64,000 bases of DNA, from positions 53,549-117,548 of the forward strand of contig JBFFQB010000002.1 in assembly GCA_041573795.1 (NCBI GenBank). Reading direction: 5' to 3'. The position numbers and the translations under genes were made by a program. Position 1 is the first letter of the stretch. Every line of letters begins with the position of its first letter. Origin of the DNA: E44-bin32 sp041573795 (GTDB lineage Bacteria; Chloroflexota; Anaerolineae; Anaerolineales; E44-bin32). Shown one piece after another: positions 17,373 to 26,845 of the stretch. The notes below the pieces were generated by a model. It was not told where the DNA came from. It saw nothing but the letters and a program-made list of their open reading frames with translations, and ran no database searches.

Positions 17373-18641
17373 ATGAGTGCGACAGTATTAATCGTCGATG
17401 ACGAAGCACCGGCCAGAAATTTTATTAGCGAGGCTTTAAGTGACGCTGGCTATGAAGCCATTGAGGCGGGGTCCTTAAAAGAGGCCAATAAAGTTATTGA
17501 CACCGGAGCAGCCGATATCATCCTGCTGGATGTCATGTTACCGGATGGCTCTGGGTTGACCCTGCTTGACCGCATATCCATGGAATCCCCTCGCCCGCCA
17601 GTGATCCTGATCACCGCATTCGGTGAGGTTGATACAGCAGTAGAGGCGATGAAGAAGGGTGCTCAGGATTTTCTCCAGAAGCCACTCGATCTCGAGCGAC
17701 TGCAACAAGCAGTCGAGCGATCGTCAGAGGTCGTCTCCCTGCGAAGGGAACTTGATTTACTGCGCCGCTCTTCCACCGGTGATATCGAAATGGTTGTAGG
17801 CGAAACTTCGACGATGAAACAAATTATGCTTGAGGCAGAGAGAGCCGCCTCGGCTGCTGTCTCCGTTCTCATCACCGGTGAAACAGGGACAGGAAAAGAG
17901 GTATTAGCTCGTACGATCCACAGTATAAGCCCGCGCGCCGATAAACCCTTTATCCCCATTAACTGCGCCGCCCTACCGGACACGATGATTGAATCTGAGC
18001 TCTTTGGTCATGAGGCCGGAGCGTTTACAGGAGCACAAAAGCGCAAGCCGGGATTAATCGAAATCGCCGACGGCGGCATTCTTTTCCTGGACGAGATCTC
18101 TTCTACGAGACCTGAAATGCAAGCAAAGCTCCTGCGTGTTCTCGATGAACATAAGTTCCGTCGGGTGGGTGGTGTCAATGAAATTGATGTCGATGTCCAG
18201 ATCCTGGCGGCCTCCAACCGCGATCTTCCCGCCATGATCGGGGAGGGTACTTTCAGGGAGGATCTCTACTACCGCCTTAAGGTCGTTGACCTGCATCTTG
18301 TACCTTTACGCCAGCGCATTAATGACATACCCGCGCTGGTGGGTAACTTTATCCGTCAAATCAACCTCCGTATAGGCGGGATGGTAGAAGGGATCACACC
18401 CCGGGCGATCGATGCACTTAAAGCCCATTCTTGGCCTGGAAACATCCGCGAACTCCGGCATGTCATTGAACGGGCTATATTATTCTGTGATGAGGATATG
18501 ATTGACTTGCCTCATCTACCCCCAGATATCCAGGCGCTTGGAGAGAAACTTTCTTCGCCCACGCAAACCTCCAAGAAGCAAAGCACCGTAAAAAAGACCA
18601 GTGCAACAAAGAAGAAGACAAAGTCCAAGAAGAAATCCTAA
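17373..18641 (+). CDS. NtrC-type sigma-54 activator lacking a DNA-binding domain
   Basis: A 422-residue activator. The receiver (1-120) has VDDE, the acceptor Asp in ILLDVMLPDG and Lys in FLQKPLD. The AAA+ domain (about 140-375) is complete: GETGTGKEVLAR (Walker A), ELFGHEAGAFTGA (the GAFTGA loop that touches sigma-54), GGILFLDEIS (Walker B) and an arginine finger near FREDLYYRL. The Fis-type HTH normally found at the end is missing; after DLPHLPPDIQAL the protein ends in about 30 residues made largely of Lys, Thr and Ser. It should therefore activate sigma-54 from solution or through non-specific DNA contact, as known for a few DNA-binding-domain-less activators. The ATG follows CAGGAGA. Confidence 0.94.
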   Translation: MSATVLIVDDEAPARNFISEALSDAGYEAIEAGSLKEANKVIDTGAADIILLDVMLPDGSGLTLLDRISMESPRPPVILITAFGEVDTAVEAMKKGAQDFLQKPLDLERLQQAVERSSEVVSLRRELDLLRRSSTGDIEMVVGETSTMKQIMLEAERAASAAVSVLITGETGTGKEVLARTIHSISPRADKPFIPINCAALPDTMIESELFGHEAGAFTGAQKRKPGLIEIADGGILFLDEISSTRPEMQAKLLRVLDEHKFRRVGGVNEIDVDVQILAASNRDLPAMIGEGTFREDLYYRLKVVDLHLVPLRQRINDIPALVGNFIRQINLRIGGMVEGITPRAIDALKAHSWPGNIRELRHVIERAILFCDEDMIDLPHLPPDIQALGEKLSSPTQTSKKQSTVKKTSATKKKTKSKKKS

Positions 18642-18649
18642 GCGCATAA

Positions 18650-18665
18650 TGGCATAGTCCTTGCA
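18650..18665 (+). promoter_or_regulatory. Sigma-54 promoter of the membrane protein-TPR-protease operon
   Basis: TGGCATAGTCCTTGCA has GG at 18651-18652 and GC at 18663-18664, ten bases apart, matching the consensus except T for C at one position. It begins nine bases after the activator gene's stop. The predicted start is near 18676, and GGAGG precedes the ATG at 18704. Confidence 0.82.
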
Positions 18666-18703
18666 ACATTCGCCTTCAGAAGTAATTCACTCTGGAGGCG
18701 AAC

Positions 18704-19036
18704 ATGATTCCCCTATCCTTTAACGATATTCAACTCATAATTGCGGCCTCAATATTCGTGCTGGGTTTCCTGCTGATCTTGATTGGCGCCCTCGTGATGG
18801 TCAGCAGAAGTTACTCTCGCGAAGTTCGGACATTGGCCGCACATACTGCCCGTCTTGGCCAGAAAGGCATTGCACAAGATATCACCGGCCTGGTAAATAG
18901 TGCGACGGAACTGGTTGCCTCCATCAATGCCTTGGTACGGACTGCCAGTGGGATCGGGCTGTTTTTGATCCTGCTGGGCATCACCATGCTTGCAGCCGCT
19001 TATTGGATCATTCAACAAATTCCTTGGACCATCTAA
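18704..19036 (+). CDS. Small two-helix membrane protein, 110 aa, unknown
   Basis: I do not recognise the family. Two hydrophobic segments (about residues 8-33 and 83-105) flank a polar, probably amphipathic middle rich in Ala, Thr and Ser (around AAHTARLGQKGIAQDITGLV). It is the first gene behind the sigma-54 promoter at 18650 and has the ribosome-binding site TGGAGGCG. Nineteen bases later the giant TPR gene begins. The topology would leave a middle domain of about 50 residues on one side of the membrane; it could anchor the TPR scaffold, which is inference from gene order only. Confidence 0.82.
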   Translation: MIPLSFNDIQLIIAASIFVLGFLLILIGALVMVSRSYSREVRTLAAHTARLGQKGIAQDITGLVNSATELVASINALVRTASGIGLFLILLGITMLAAAYWIIQQIPWTI

Positions 19037-19055
19037 ACCCAGTAAGGGGTAAGTT

Positions 19056-22000
19056 ATGCTCAATGACGCCGCCATCCTCGCACAATTGAAAGAAGCATTC
19101 CAGCCTTCGGAGCTAAGCGCTACTATCACCCGCCTTCAGCGTGTTCCGGAAGTTTGGCAAGCGCTACATGACGGGGATTTTCTCCGCTTCGTGCTCGAAC
19201 ATCCAGAAGAGATCGAATGGACACCCAGCGCAATCGCCGATAGCTGTCTTCTCTATAAACGAGCCAATCAATCTGGAAGCGAGGATTCTTCGTCAAGCCA
19301 TTCGACACAGGCTGTATCAAATCTATTTGATCTGGCGACCGAGGCTCACAGCTTAGCGAAACAACTTAATCATTCGATCGCAGATACGCTGGAGACTCTA
19401 CAACCATCTAGATCGTGTTTCAGCCAGCTTTGCTGTGCCTGGGCGCATATTGATGAAACCTCCAAGGTGATAGAGCAGATCTTAGCCGCACAAGATCGTC
19501 AGATGACCGCCTTTTTGCTGGAAGTCCTTCGCGCCCAGTATGCAGATGCGCAGATACTTGAGATCGTCGAAACCCATGGCCCTGCGTTTGCTCACTATAT
19601 CCCTGAACTGCTGAAAGATGGAGAGAAGGAGATTGCACTCCTGTTGGCTGATCAAGTAAAGGATGATTTATCCGGGTCCTCAACCGGAGATGAGGCATTG
19701 CTGTATGCCTATGCGCAGGCAGTGGGCGGTGACTATGAGGGAGCTCATATCTCCCTTTCCTCTGCCTGGGATAACGCGACAGAAGCTACGGCATTGGTGG
19801 CCGATCAGTTAGCACAGGTCGCACGTCTTGAAGGCAATCCTTCTGTGGAGCTAGAAGCCCGGCGCCAGGCTGTCGAGAGAAGCTTTTCCCCGATCCGGCG
19901 AGCAGCGCTTGCTCGCTCGCTGGTTGAATCTGACCAGGCATATAACGCCTACCAACTGACTTCTCAGGCAGAGAGCATCGAAGAGCGGATAGCTTTCGGT
20001 ATGGCAGCCTTGAAGCAAGGCTTTCACAGCGAAGCATTGAGTGCCTTATCGCAGGTAAAGAATGAAGCGCTGCAGCTCGAGTACAAAGATACTTCCTGGC
20101 TACGTTGGATGGCTGAAGGCTTGAGCAGAAGCGGGGCGCTTGCAGATACGATAGAAACCACAACGTATATCGCCAGACTTTTGCCCCAGGATGAAAACAT
20201 CGCCCTGGAGCTAGCGGAGCTTCTCGAGCGAGCTGGAGATTTATCGGCGGCCGTAACTCAGGCTGAGTTCGCCCTTGCACTGAACCCACAATCAACAAAT
20301 GCTCGCAGAGTTTTAGCGCATACGCTGCGCCTCGATGGTCAAGCGGCAAAAGCTCTCGGATATTTCGAGCAAGTCGTGCAAGATGATCCATCCGTACACT
20401 TCGAGTACTGTGAATGTGCCCTAGAAGCGCAGGAGGATGATCTCGCCGTGGAAATCGCTACAACCCTGATGGGTGAGCATCCAGATTCTGCCATGGCGCA
20501 TTCCTTTTTCGCCCGAGCCAAACATCACCAAGGGGAACACGAAGTGGCGCGAGCCGCCATCGAGAAGGCCATCACCCTCGATAAGAGCAGTGTAGATCCC
20601 TGGCTGGTTCTCGCCGAAATCCTTGTAGCTACCGGCGAAAACGATGCTGCCGGTGAAACGCTGCTTCAGGCCATCCAGATTGCGCCAGAGAATGCCAAGG
20701 CACATCAAGCGCGCGCAGACTGGCTCGCTGCCCAAGATCGTTTCCATGAAGCGCGCGAGCATAGTGCCAGAGCGGTCGAGTTAGATCCAGGTTGCGCATC
20801 ATGGCTCGTCGCTGATGCCAGACTGCTGGCCAAGACCGGTGATCCTCAAGGTGCCCGTGCACGTTTGCAGCAAGCTTACGCGTTACAGCCAAAGAATTGG
20901 GACCTCATTCTTGAACTGGCCCGCAGTTATGAGTCATCTGGCGAGCTCGAGCAAGCTGTTCAGCTCATCGGAGACGCTCCTGGTGAGTTCGATGATGCCT
21001 TCCGCATTGATACTGGTCGCATTTTGATTAAGGCGGGGGTTGATGGAAACACCGAAGCTTTGCAAAAAGGCTTAGACCATTTCAAGCGGGCTCATCCCGA
21101 TGGGGAAACCCTACCGGATCATCTTTTCTGGTCAGCCCGCGCGAATGAGGTTCTGAAAGAATACAACAAATCACTTGGGCAGTACGAAGAATACCTGGCA
21201 CAGTTCGAAGGGCTTAAGCAGCACCGTACGCTCGAGGCGGTTCTGGGTTACTCCCGTGTTTCTTTAGCCCAGGGTAAGCCGGACCAGGTCATCGCTTTCC
21301 TCCAAGCCAATCGAGACAAGTTCCCGGCATCGATCGATGTGGTCAGCCTGCTCGCAGAAGCACAGCTCGCCAATGGCGAGGGGAAACAAGCCTATGAGAC
21401 TGCTAGAGAAGCGATCGCATTGAATCCTGTTTCAGTGGATGCCCATAGGCTCGTGAGCAAGACAGCTGAAGCGATAGGAGACATCCGTACTGCCATCGAT
21501 GCGGAGCAGGAGATTCTCTCTCAACAGCCGGAAACTGGCGCGAATTGGCGCCGCATGGCCCGATTGCACTTCAGCATTAGGGATACCGCCTCAGCCCGTG
21601 CGCACTTGGCTAAAGCAATCCATCTCGATCGCAGCGATGCGAAGTCTCTGGTCGAGCTTGCAGATTTAAGTGCCGAGTTTGATCTCAGCGGCACGGAGCT
21701 ACGCTTGATGAAACGTGCTGGAAAATTAGCACCCAGGGATCCAGGGCTACAGCTTCAGCTCGCTGAAGTGGCTGAGAGCTCGGGCGATTTTGATACTGCT
21801 TACGCAGCATTGATGTGCTGCCTTCAAGAGAAGAATGATGACGTGCAGTTGGTGAAACGAGCTGCAGAAGTGAGCTCTAAGGCCGGGCAGTCAGGACGAT
21901 CAATCGAGCTTTATGAACGCGTCCTGGAGAAAGATCCCGAAGATGCCGTAAGCCTTGTGGCACTAGCTGATACCTTCGAACAAATGGGAGATCCTCGGGC

Positions 22001-24128
22001 AAGTTTGAAGTATTACCAGCAATTGCTTGATCTCGCTACAGAGGAACCTGCGATCCTGGCCAAGATCGCCAGGGCATATCTTGATTTTGAGGATGCAGGT
22101 AAGGCACGCTCGATTATTGAAAGAGCTGTACATCTTCACCCCGATCATGTTGGTATTCAACTTGTTCAGGTCGAAGCATCCCTTCAGGCTGGCGATGACG
22201 AAAAAGCGCTGGAGATTGTAGAAAAAGTCATCGCGCAGTCCGCTCCTGACGCTCACACCCTGGCCCTGGCGGCCTTATGTGCCGTCATGACCGGTGACAT
22301 TGAGCAGGCCAGGGCTGGACTCGATGAAGCACTCCACGAAACCCACTTATCCTCCCAGGCATCGGCGGTCCTTTTGCGAGTTTGCGCCGCTTTGGGTGAA
22401 TGGCGGCTTTACTCCTCGCTGCTGAATGGCATTAGCGGGCTAGCTAAATCATCAGTAAAAGACGCAAGGTTGGCATTGAGGGCACTCCTGCGTGCACGTG
22501 ATTTAGCTTGGCTCCATACAAATTTATTGAACATTCGGGTGAATACGCCCGATGCAAAGGCAACGCAAGCTCGGATAGACAGCCTGTTTCAAGGTATTCC
22601 CACCGACGCGCGATTCATGAATTCGGCCTTCGAGATATTCGACCGATGGCAAATTCAACTCGAAAGCCCTATGTCTGAATTTGATGCCACCTTCGATCAA
22701 CTTTCCCACACCGAGCAGCAGGAGCTCATCCAGGCTGCGGCGATGGGGTTGATCAAAGCCAATCGCCCTTCCAAAGCACTCAGCTTATTGGATTCTCATC
22801 CACCGCTTGGCACCCAGCGGGGCTATCATGCGCTGTTGACAAGCATAGCGGCTCAGCAAGCAGATCAGCCCGCACGGGCAAAAGACTCTGCTGAACGAGC
22901 AACACGCTTTGCCGAGACGCGCCCAAGTGGTTCCTATCTCCTGGGTTCCCAGGCTCACGCAGAATCCGATATGGAGAGCGCAATTACTGCCATTAACGCC
23001 GCCTTGGCAATATGGTCAAATGAGCCCGCATGGCATGCTGATCTCGCTCGCATCTACATGCTTGGTGAGCGCAAGGAAGCCGCCCTTCCACACTTACAGC
23101 AAGCTGTTGAGCTGGATCCGCATGATTCCGAGTATCTGCTCGCACTTGCCCGAGCATACCGCAATGCCGGTGAATGGTCTCAAGCCGAAACAACGTATGC
23201 GCGCTGTTTGCAGGATTCACCATCAGCAGCACAGGTTTGGAAAGAAGCGGCCCAAGTTGCTTTAGTTAATGGGAATGCTTCCCAGGCCGAAAGCTGGTTT
23301 GAAAGAGCCTGCAGTTTGGCGCCCTCCGATGCTGTCTGCCTGATGGGATCGGCACAAGCTGCCCTACTTATGGATCAACCAAAACTGGCTGCCGATCGCG
23401 CCCAAAGCGCATACAAGCTTGCTCCAAATGAACCACAAGTTCTGGCTGGCTTCGCCGAGGTATTGGCAGTGCAAGGAAAAATGGAGAAGGCTATCCAGGC
23501 CTATGATCGAGCGTTGAAGATCTCCGGGGGAGATCCCCAAGTTCAGCTAGCGCGGAGCAGATTATTGCTGAAGAGTGGCCAGTATACCGATGCCATCAAT
23601 GACATTAATGCTGTCATTGCTACAGATGATTCTGATACCGACGCCTGGGCTCTACTAGCGGAAGCATATGAGCAGGCTTCACAAATGGACGAGGCACTCA
23701 ACGCAATCAATCACGCCATCGCAGATTCACCTCGTTCTGGCCCATACCGCCTGATCCAAGGACGAATGTATCGTAAGGCTGGTCAGCTGGATCAGGCCTT
23801 AAAAGTCTTGCGCGAGCTTGAGAATGACGAGCCCGACAACGGCTCACTACCTGCAGAACTTGGGAACGTCTATGAAGCCCGCAGAGAGACGGATGCGGCG
23901 CTTGAAGCCTACCTACGGGCAGTTGCACTCAATCCTGACGATATTCAATCCCACATGAGCGCTGGGATCATTTTAAAGGGCTTGAAATCCTACGAGCATG
24001 CCGCGCAGATGTTTGAACGCGTGGTCACAGCTCGACCTAACGACCCTAAAGCCTTACACCAACTCGCTGCGGTACGTGCATTGCAACTTGTACATGGTGG
24101 CATCGAGACCCAGGTGGTGACGACATGA
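19056..24128 (+). CDS. Giant TPR repeat protein, 1690 aa
   Basis: A cytoplasmic protein with no signal peptide and no membrane segment, built of tetratricopeptide-like helical hairpins almost from end to end. The roughly 34-residue period is seen in recurring units such as ALNPQSTNARRVLAHTL, ALNPVSVDAHRLVSKTA, HLDRSDAKSLVELA and ALNPDDIQSHMSAG. The first 250 residues are less regular. No catalytic domain is present, so it is expected to act as a scaffold that binds partner proteins. Its stop overlaps the ATG of the TPR-protease gene (ATGA), so the two are translationally coupled and probably work together. Transcription is probably from the sigma-54 promoter at 18650. Confidence 0.93.
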   Translation: MLNDAAILAQLKEAFQPSELSATITRLQRVPEVWQALHDGDFLRFVLEHPEEIEWTPSAIADSCLLYKRANQSGSEDSSSSHSTQAVSNLFDLATEAHSLAKQLNHSIADTLETLQPSRSCFSQLCCAWAHIDETSKVIEQILAAQDRQMTAFLLEVLRAQYADAQILEIVETHGPAFAHYIPELLKDGEKEIALLLADQVKDDLSGSSTGDEALLYAYAQAVGGDYEGAHISLSSAWDNATEATALVADQLAQVARLEGNPSVELEARRQAVERSFSPIRRAALARSLVESDQAYNAYQLTSQAESIEERIAFGMAALKQGFHSEALSALSQVKNEALQLEYKDTSWLRWMAEGLSRSGALADTIETTTYIARLLPQDENIALELAELLERAGDLSAAVTQAEFALALNPQSTNARRVLAHTLRLDGQAAKALGYFEQVVQDDPSVHFEYCECALEAQEDDLAVEIATTLMGEHPDSAMAHSFFARAKHHQGEHEVARAAIEKAITLDKSSVDPWLVLAEILVATGENDAAGETLLQAIQIAPENAKAHQARADWLAAQDRFHEAREHSARAVELDPGCASWLVADARLLAKTGDPQGARARLQQAYALQPKNWDLILELARSYESSGELEQAVQLIGDAPGEFDDAFRIDTGRILIKAGVDGNTEALQKGLDHFKRAHPDGETLPDHLFWSARANEVLKEYNKSLGQYEEYLAQFEGLKQHRTLEAVLGYSRVSLAQGKPDQVIAFLQANRDKFPASIDVVSLLAEAQLANGEGKQAYETAREAIALNPVSVDAHRLVSKTAEAIGDIRTAIDAEQEILSQQPETGANWRRMARLHFSIRDTASARAHLAKAIHLDRSDAKSLVELADLSAEFDLSGTELRLMKRAGKLAPRDPGLQLQLAEVAESSGDFDTAYAALMCCLQEKNDDVQLVKRAAEVSSKAGQSGRSIELYERVLEKDPEDAVSLVALADTFEQMGDPRASLKYYQQLLDLATEEPAILAKIARAYLDFEDAGKARSIIERAVHLHPDHVGIQLVQVEASLQAGDDEKALEIVEKVIAQSAPDAHTLALAALCAVMTGDIEQARAGLDEALHETHLSSQASAVLLRVCAALGEWRLYSSLLNGISGLAKSSVKDARLALRALLRARDLAWLHTNLLNIRVNTPDAKATQARIDSLFQGIPTDARFMNSAFEIFDRWQIQLESPMSEFDATFDQLSHTEQQELIQAAAMGLIKANRPSKALSLLDSHPPLGTQRGYHALLTSIAAQQADQPARAKDSAERATRFAETRPSGSYLLGSQAHAESDMESAITAINAALAIWSNEPAWHADLARIYMLGERKEAALPHLQQAVELDPHDSEYLLALARAYRNAGEWSQAETTYARCLQDSPSAAQVWKEAAQVALVNGNASQAESWFERACSLAPSDAVCLMGSAQAALLMDQPKLAADRAQSAYKLAPNEPQVLAGFAEVLAVQGKMEKAIQAYDRALKISGGDPQVQLARSRLLLKSGQYTDAINDINAVIATDDSDTDAWALLAEAYEQASQMDEALNAINHAIADSPRSGPYRLIQGRMYRKAGQLDQALKVLRELENDEPDNGSLPAELGNVYEARRETDAALEAYLRAVALNPDDIQSHMSAGIILKGLKSYEHAAQMFERVVTARPNDPKALHQLAAVRALQLVHGGIETQVVTT

Positions 24129-26788
24129 TTGACCGCAGTACTTTCATCAAAATCCTTCACACATCCCTGAGCGCAGGTAGATCAGATTTCGCACGGTTCA
24201 CCGCAATGGACTGGCTTGAAGCCTGGCCTGGGGATGCGAGCATACAGACCTACCTGGCCCGGGCCGAGATGGAATTGGGCTTGATTGACAATGCGATTGC
24301 GCGAGTTGATCAAGTCATCATGGTCGATCCAGAACAAATCGATGCCTATGAGATCAAGGCGAGCGCCTTACGATCGAAGGGCGCGATCGAGCAATCCAGG
24401 ATCTATCATGCTTGTGCACAGATCTTAAAAATGAATCCGCTCGAACCAGGTCAAGCACCTACATGGGCGGTCCATTTGCAGGAAGCCATGGGGCATGTTC
24501 GAGCAGCTGACTATGACGCGGCGGTAGCAAAAGCCTCGATCTCCCTTACCGCCGATCCTCAGTTAATCCTGCCGACCTATTCCTTGATGTCAATTCAGCG
24601 CACAGCTGGGAAAGATGCTGATGCCCTTGCGGTGGCGCAAAATGGCTATGACCGTTGGCCTGAATGTGTCGCTTTCTTGCTGATTCTTGGTCAATCGTTA
24701 GTCGACCAGGGTGAGTCGCAAGCGGGGATCGAACTCCTGCATCATGCAGCAAAGAACGATCCCAGTGGTCAAATTACGAAGCGCTTCTGGGGGGAACATC
24801 ATGCCTATGCTGATTTATGGCCATTGAACTTGCAAGCTGAGTTGAGTAGGCCCATCCCTGCCGATGTTGCTACAAGGCTCGGTGATAATCAGCTGGCTGG
24901 ATCGATTCGGGAGAAAAGCCCCCAGCCCGAGCCCAAACCCACAGCGTGTGACTGTGACACTCATACGATCGTAAAGAAAGATGATCAAGTAGCACCCGAG
25001 CGTAAGCAGCAGGCCAAAATAAACCTGGAAGCTCTACCTTCACCGAAACCCTGGGAAGCTTTTAAAGGACCGAATGCAAGTGAAGCTGGCATTAATCTCA
25101 ACCCAACCCAGGTGCCTGAGACTTTGGTAGAGATCGAGAATGAGTTCAGGCAACTTGCTCAAAGATTAAACGCAAGGAAAAGGGGCAGGGATGAAGATGG
25201 TCGCTCCCCAGCTTATATCGTTCTGTCGAGCCGCTCACATATGCTACAGCGCTTCGAAGAAGCTGGCTTCCAATCCATTGATGAACGTATATTGAGCCTG
25301 GTTGAAAGTGTTCGTCGGCGCTATGGTTGGACAGCATACCGGATCTATATTGATGATCCCAGGACACTCGAACCCTTCGGGCTGTCTCCTGTCGATCCAG
25401 GCAACGCCTGGCAAATCAAGCTGCGTCTGGCCGACCTCGATCGGGCCCTAAGCGCACGGGGCGAGATGATCGGAGCACTATTGATCGTCGGTGGAAACGG
25501 CATCATCCCATTTCACCTGTTACCCAACCCAACCGATGATGACGATGAAGTCATCCCCTCGGATAATCCTTATGCCACTACGGATGAAAATTACTTCATC
25601 CCGGAATGGCCTGTGGGGCGTCTCCCCGGTGAGGAAGAATCGGAGTTTATTCTCCAGCAGTTGGACTATGCTCTCAAAAGCCACAATATCCAGGCTGCAC
25701 CCAGACCAACGATTGGACGCTTGTTCCGACTCCTGGGGTTTGGATTTCTCCGCATGCTCGCACCAAGCGTGAAGACGCTTGGCTATTCCGCCAGTATTTG
25801 GCGCAAATCTTCCTTCGCCGTATTCAAGACGATTGGGGATCCCAAGAACCTGATCACCTCTCCACCGATTGAAGCAACAAAGCTGCCTTCCGAGGCGATG
25901 CGACCGGTGCGACTATCCTATTTCAATTTGCATGGACTGGAGGACGCGCCTGAATGGTATGGGCAACGTGATCCTGCAAAAGACCACGAAGCCATAACGG
26001 AATTTCCCATCGCGCTCCGCCCAATCGATGTTGTTAACAGCGGTCGAGCGCCCAAGGTCGTGTTTACGGAGGCCTGTTACGGAGCGAATAGTATCGGTAA
26101 AACGAGTGAAACCGCATTAAGCTTAAAATTTCTAACCTCCGGGAGCCGGGCTGTTATTGGTTCAACCAAGATCTCCTATGGATCAATCCGACCTCCCCTT
26201 ATCGCGGCTGATCTTCTGGGTCAGCTCTTCTGGCAATTTCTCAATCAGCGCCTGCCTGTGGGTGAGGCACTTCGCCGAGCCAAGATCAAACTGGCAACCG
26301 AAATGCACCAACGACAGGGGTATCTCGACGGGGAAGATCAGAAGACTTTGATTTCGTTTGTTCTATATGGAGATCCTCTCTTCCAACCCAACCCATCAAA
26401 CCCGCATCCAGGGGAAAAGTCGGTCATTCGTCGGGTCAAGCGACCCTCCAATATGAAAACGGCTTGCGCCCTTGGTGGTAAGTCCATCTCTGAAGATGAG
26501 ATTTCCCCGGTGACAATGAAACGGATTGAACACCTCGTTGCCCAATACCTGCCGGGAATGCAGGAAGCTGTGTGCAGCATTCACAATCAGCACATAGAAT
26601 GCCGCGGCGGCGATCATGTTTGCCTTTCCCAGCAGTTCGATCAGAAGTCGATTCAACAGTCACCGGTTGGTTCCATGGTTATTACCCTTTCGAAGCATAT
26701 TGCTGATGGCCAACGACGGCATCCGCATTTTGCCCGTCTTACCCTGGATTCCCAGGGTAAGGTCATGAAGCTGGCTGTTTCGCGCTAA
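24125..26788 (+). CDS. TPR protein with gingipain-like (C25, clan CD) cysteine protease domain
   Basis: An 887-residue protein without signal peptide. Residues about 1-230 are TPR-like; about 230-350 is a low-complexity linker containing CDCDTH. About 360-760 looks like a C25/caspase-type fold: strand YIVLSSRSHML, the acidic segment SDNPYATTDENYF then WPVGRLPGEEE, catalytic His603 in FNLHGLEDAP and Cys651 in FTEACYGANS, then SRAVIGSTKISYGSIRPP and VLYGDPLFQP. Both catalytic residues are in the expected context. Residues about 795-887 form a separate C-terminal domain that resembles the 77-residue protein encoded at 29257. Known C25 enzymes are mostly secreted; this one appears cytoplasmic. 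Substrate unknown. Confidence 0.85.
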   Translation: MIDRSTFIKILHTSLSAGRSDFARFTAMDWLEAWPGDASIQTYLARAEMELGLIDNAIARVDQVIMVDPEQIDAYEIKASALRSKGAIEQSRIYHACAQILKMNPLEPGQAPTWAVHLQEAMGHVRAADYDAAVAKASISLTADPQLILPTYSLMSIQRTAGKDADALAVAQNGYDRWPECVAFLLILGQSLVDQGESQAGIELLHHAAKNDPSGQITKRFWGEHHAYADLWPLNLQAELSRPIPADVATRLGDNQLAGSIREKSPQPEPKPTACDCDTHTIVKKDDQVAPERKQQAKINLEALPSPKPWEAFKGPNASEAGINLNPTQVPETLVEIENEFRQLAQRLNARKRGRDEDGRSPAYIVLSSRSHMLQRFEEAGFQSIDERILSLVESVRRRYGWTAYRIYIDDPRTLEPFGLSPVDPGNAWQIKLRLADLDRALSARGEMIGALLIVGGNGIIPFHLLPNPTDDDDEVIPSDNPYATTDENYFIPEWPVGRLPGEEESEFILQQLDYALKSHNIQAAPRPTIGRLFRLLGFGFLRMLAPSVKTLGYSASIWRKSSFAVFKTIGDPKNLITSPPIEATKLPSEAMRPVRLSYFNLHGLEDAPEWYGQRDPAKDHEAITEFPIALRPIDVVNSGRAPKVVFTEACYGANSIGKTSETALSLKFLTSGSRAVIGSTKISYGSIRPPLIAADLLGQLFWQFLNQRLPVGEALRRAKIKLATEMHQRQGYLDGEDQKTLISFVLYGDPLFQPNPSNPHPGEKSVIRRVKRPSNMKTACALGGKSISEDEISPVTMKRIEHLVAQYLPGMQEAVCSIHNQHIECRGGDHVCLSQQFDQKSIQQSPVGSMVITLSKHIADGQRRHPHFARLTLDSQGKVMKLAVSR

Positions 26789-26803
26789 GCCACGAGAGGG
26801 GCA

Positions 26804-26819
26804 TGGCACGCAACTTGCA
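26804..26819 (+). promoter_or_regulatory. Sigma-54 promoter of the TIM-barrel/FtsZ-like operon
   Basis: TGGCACGCAACTTGCA is a full match to the sigma-54 consensus, with GG at 26805-26806 and GC at 26817-26818 ten bases apart. The start would be near 26830, and AAGGA precedes the ATG at 26846. It lies 16 bases behind the protease gene stop. Confidence 0.88.
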
Positions 26820-26845
26820 CCATAGTTGCGAGAAGGAAAATTGCC

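Noticed and set aside
19786..20391. Long minus-strand open frame (201 codons) inside the giant TPR gene
   Set aside because: It is antisense to a clearly coding frame, with no recognisable domain; codon bias of the repeat gene explains it.
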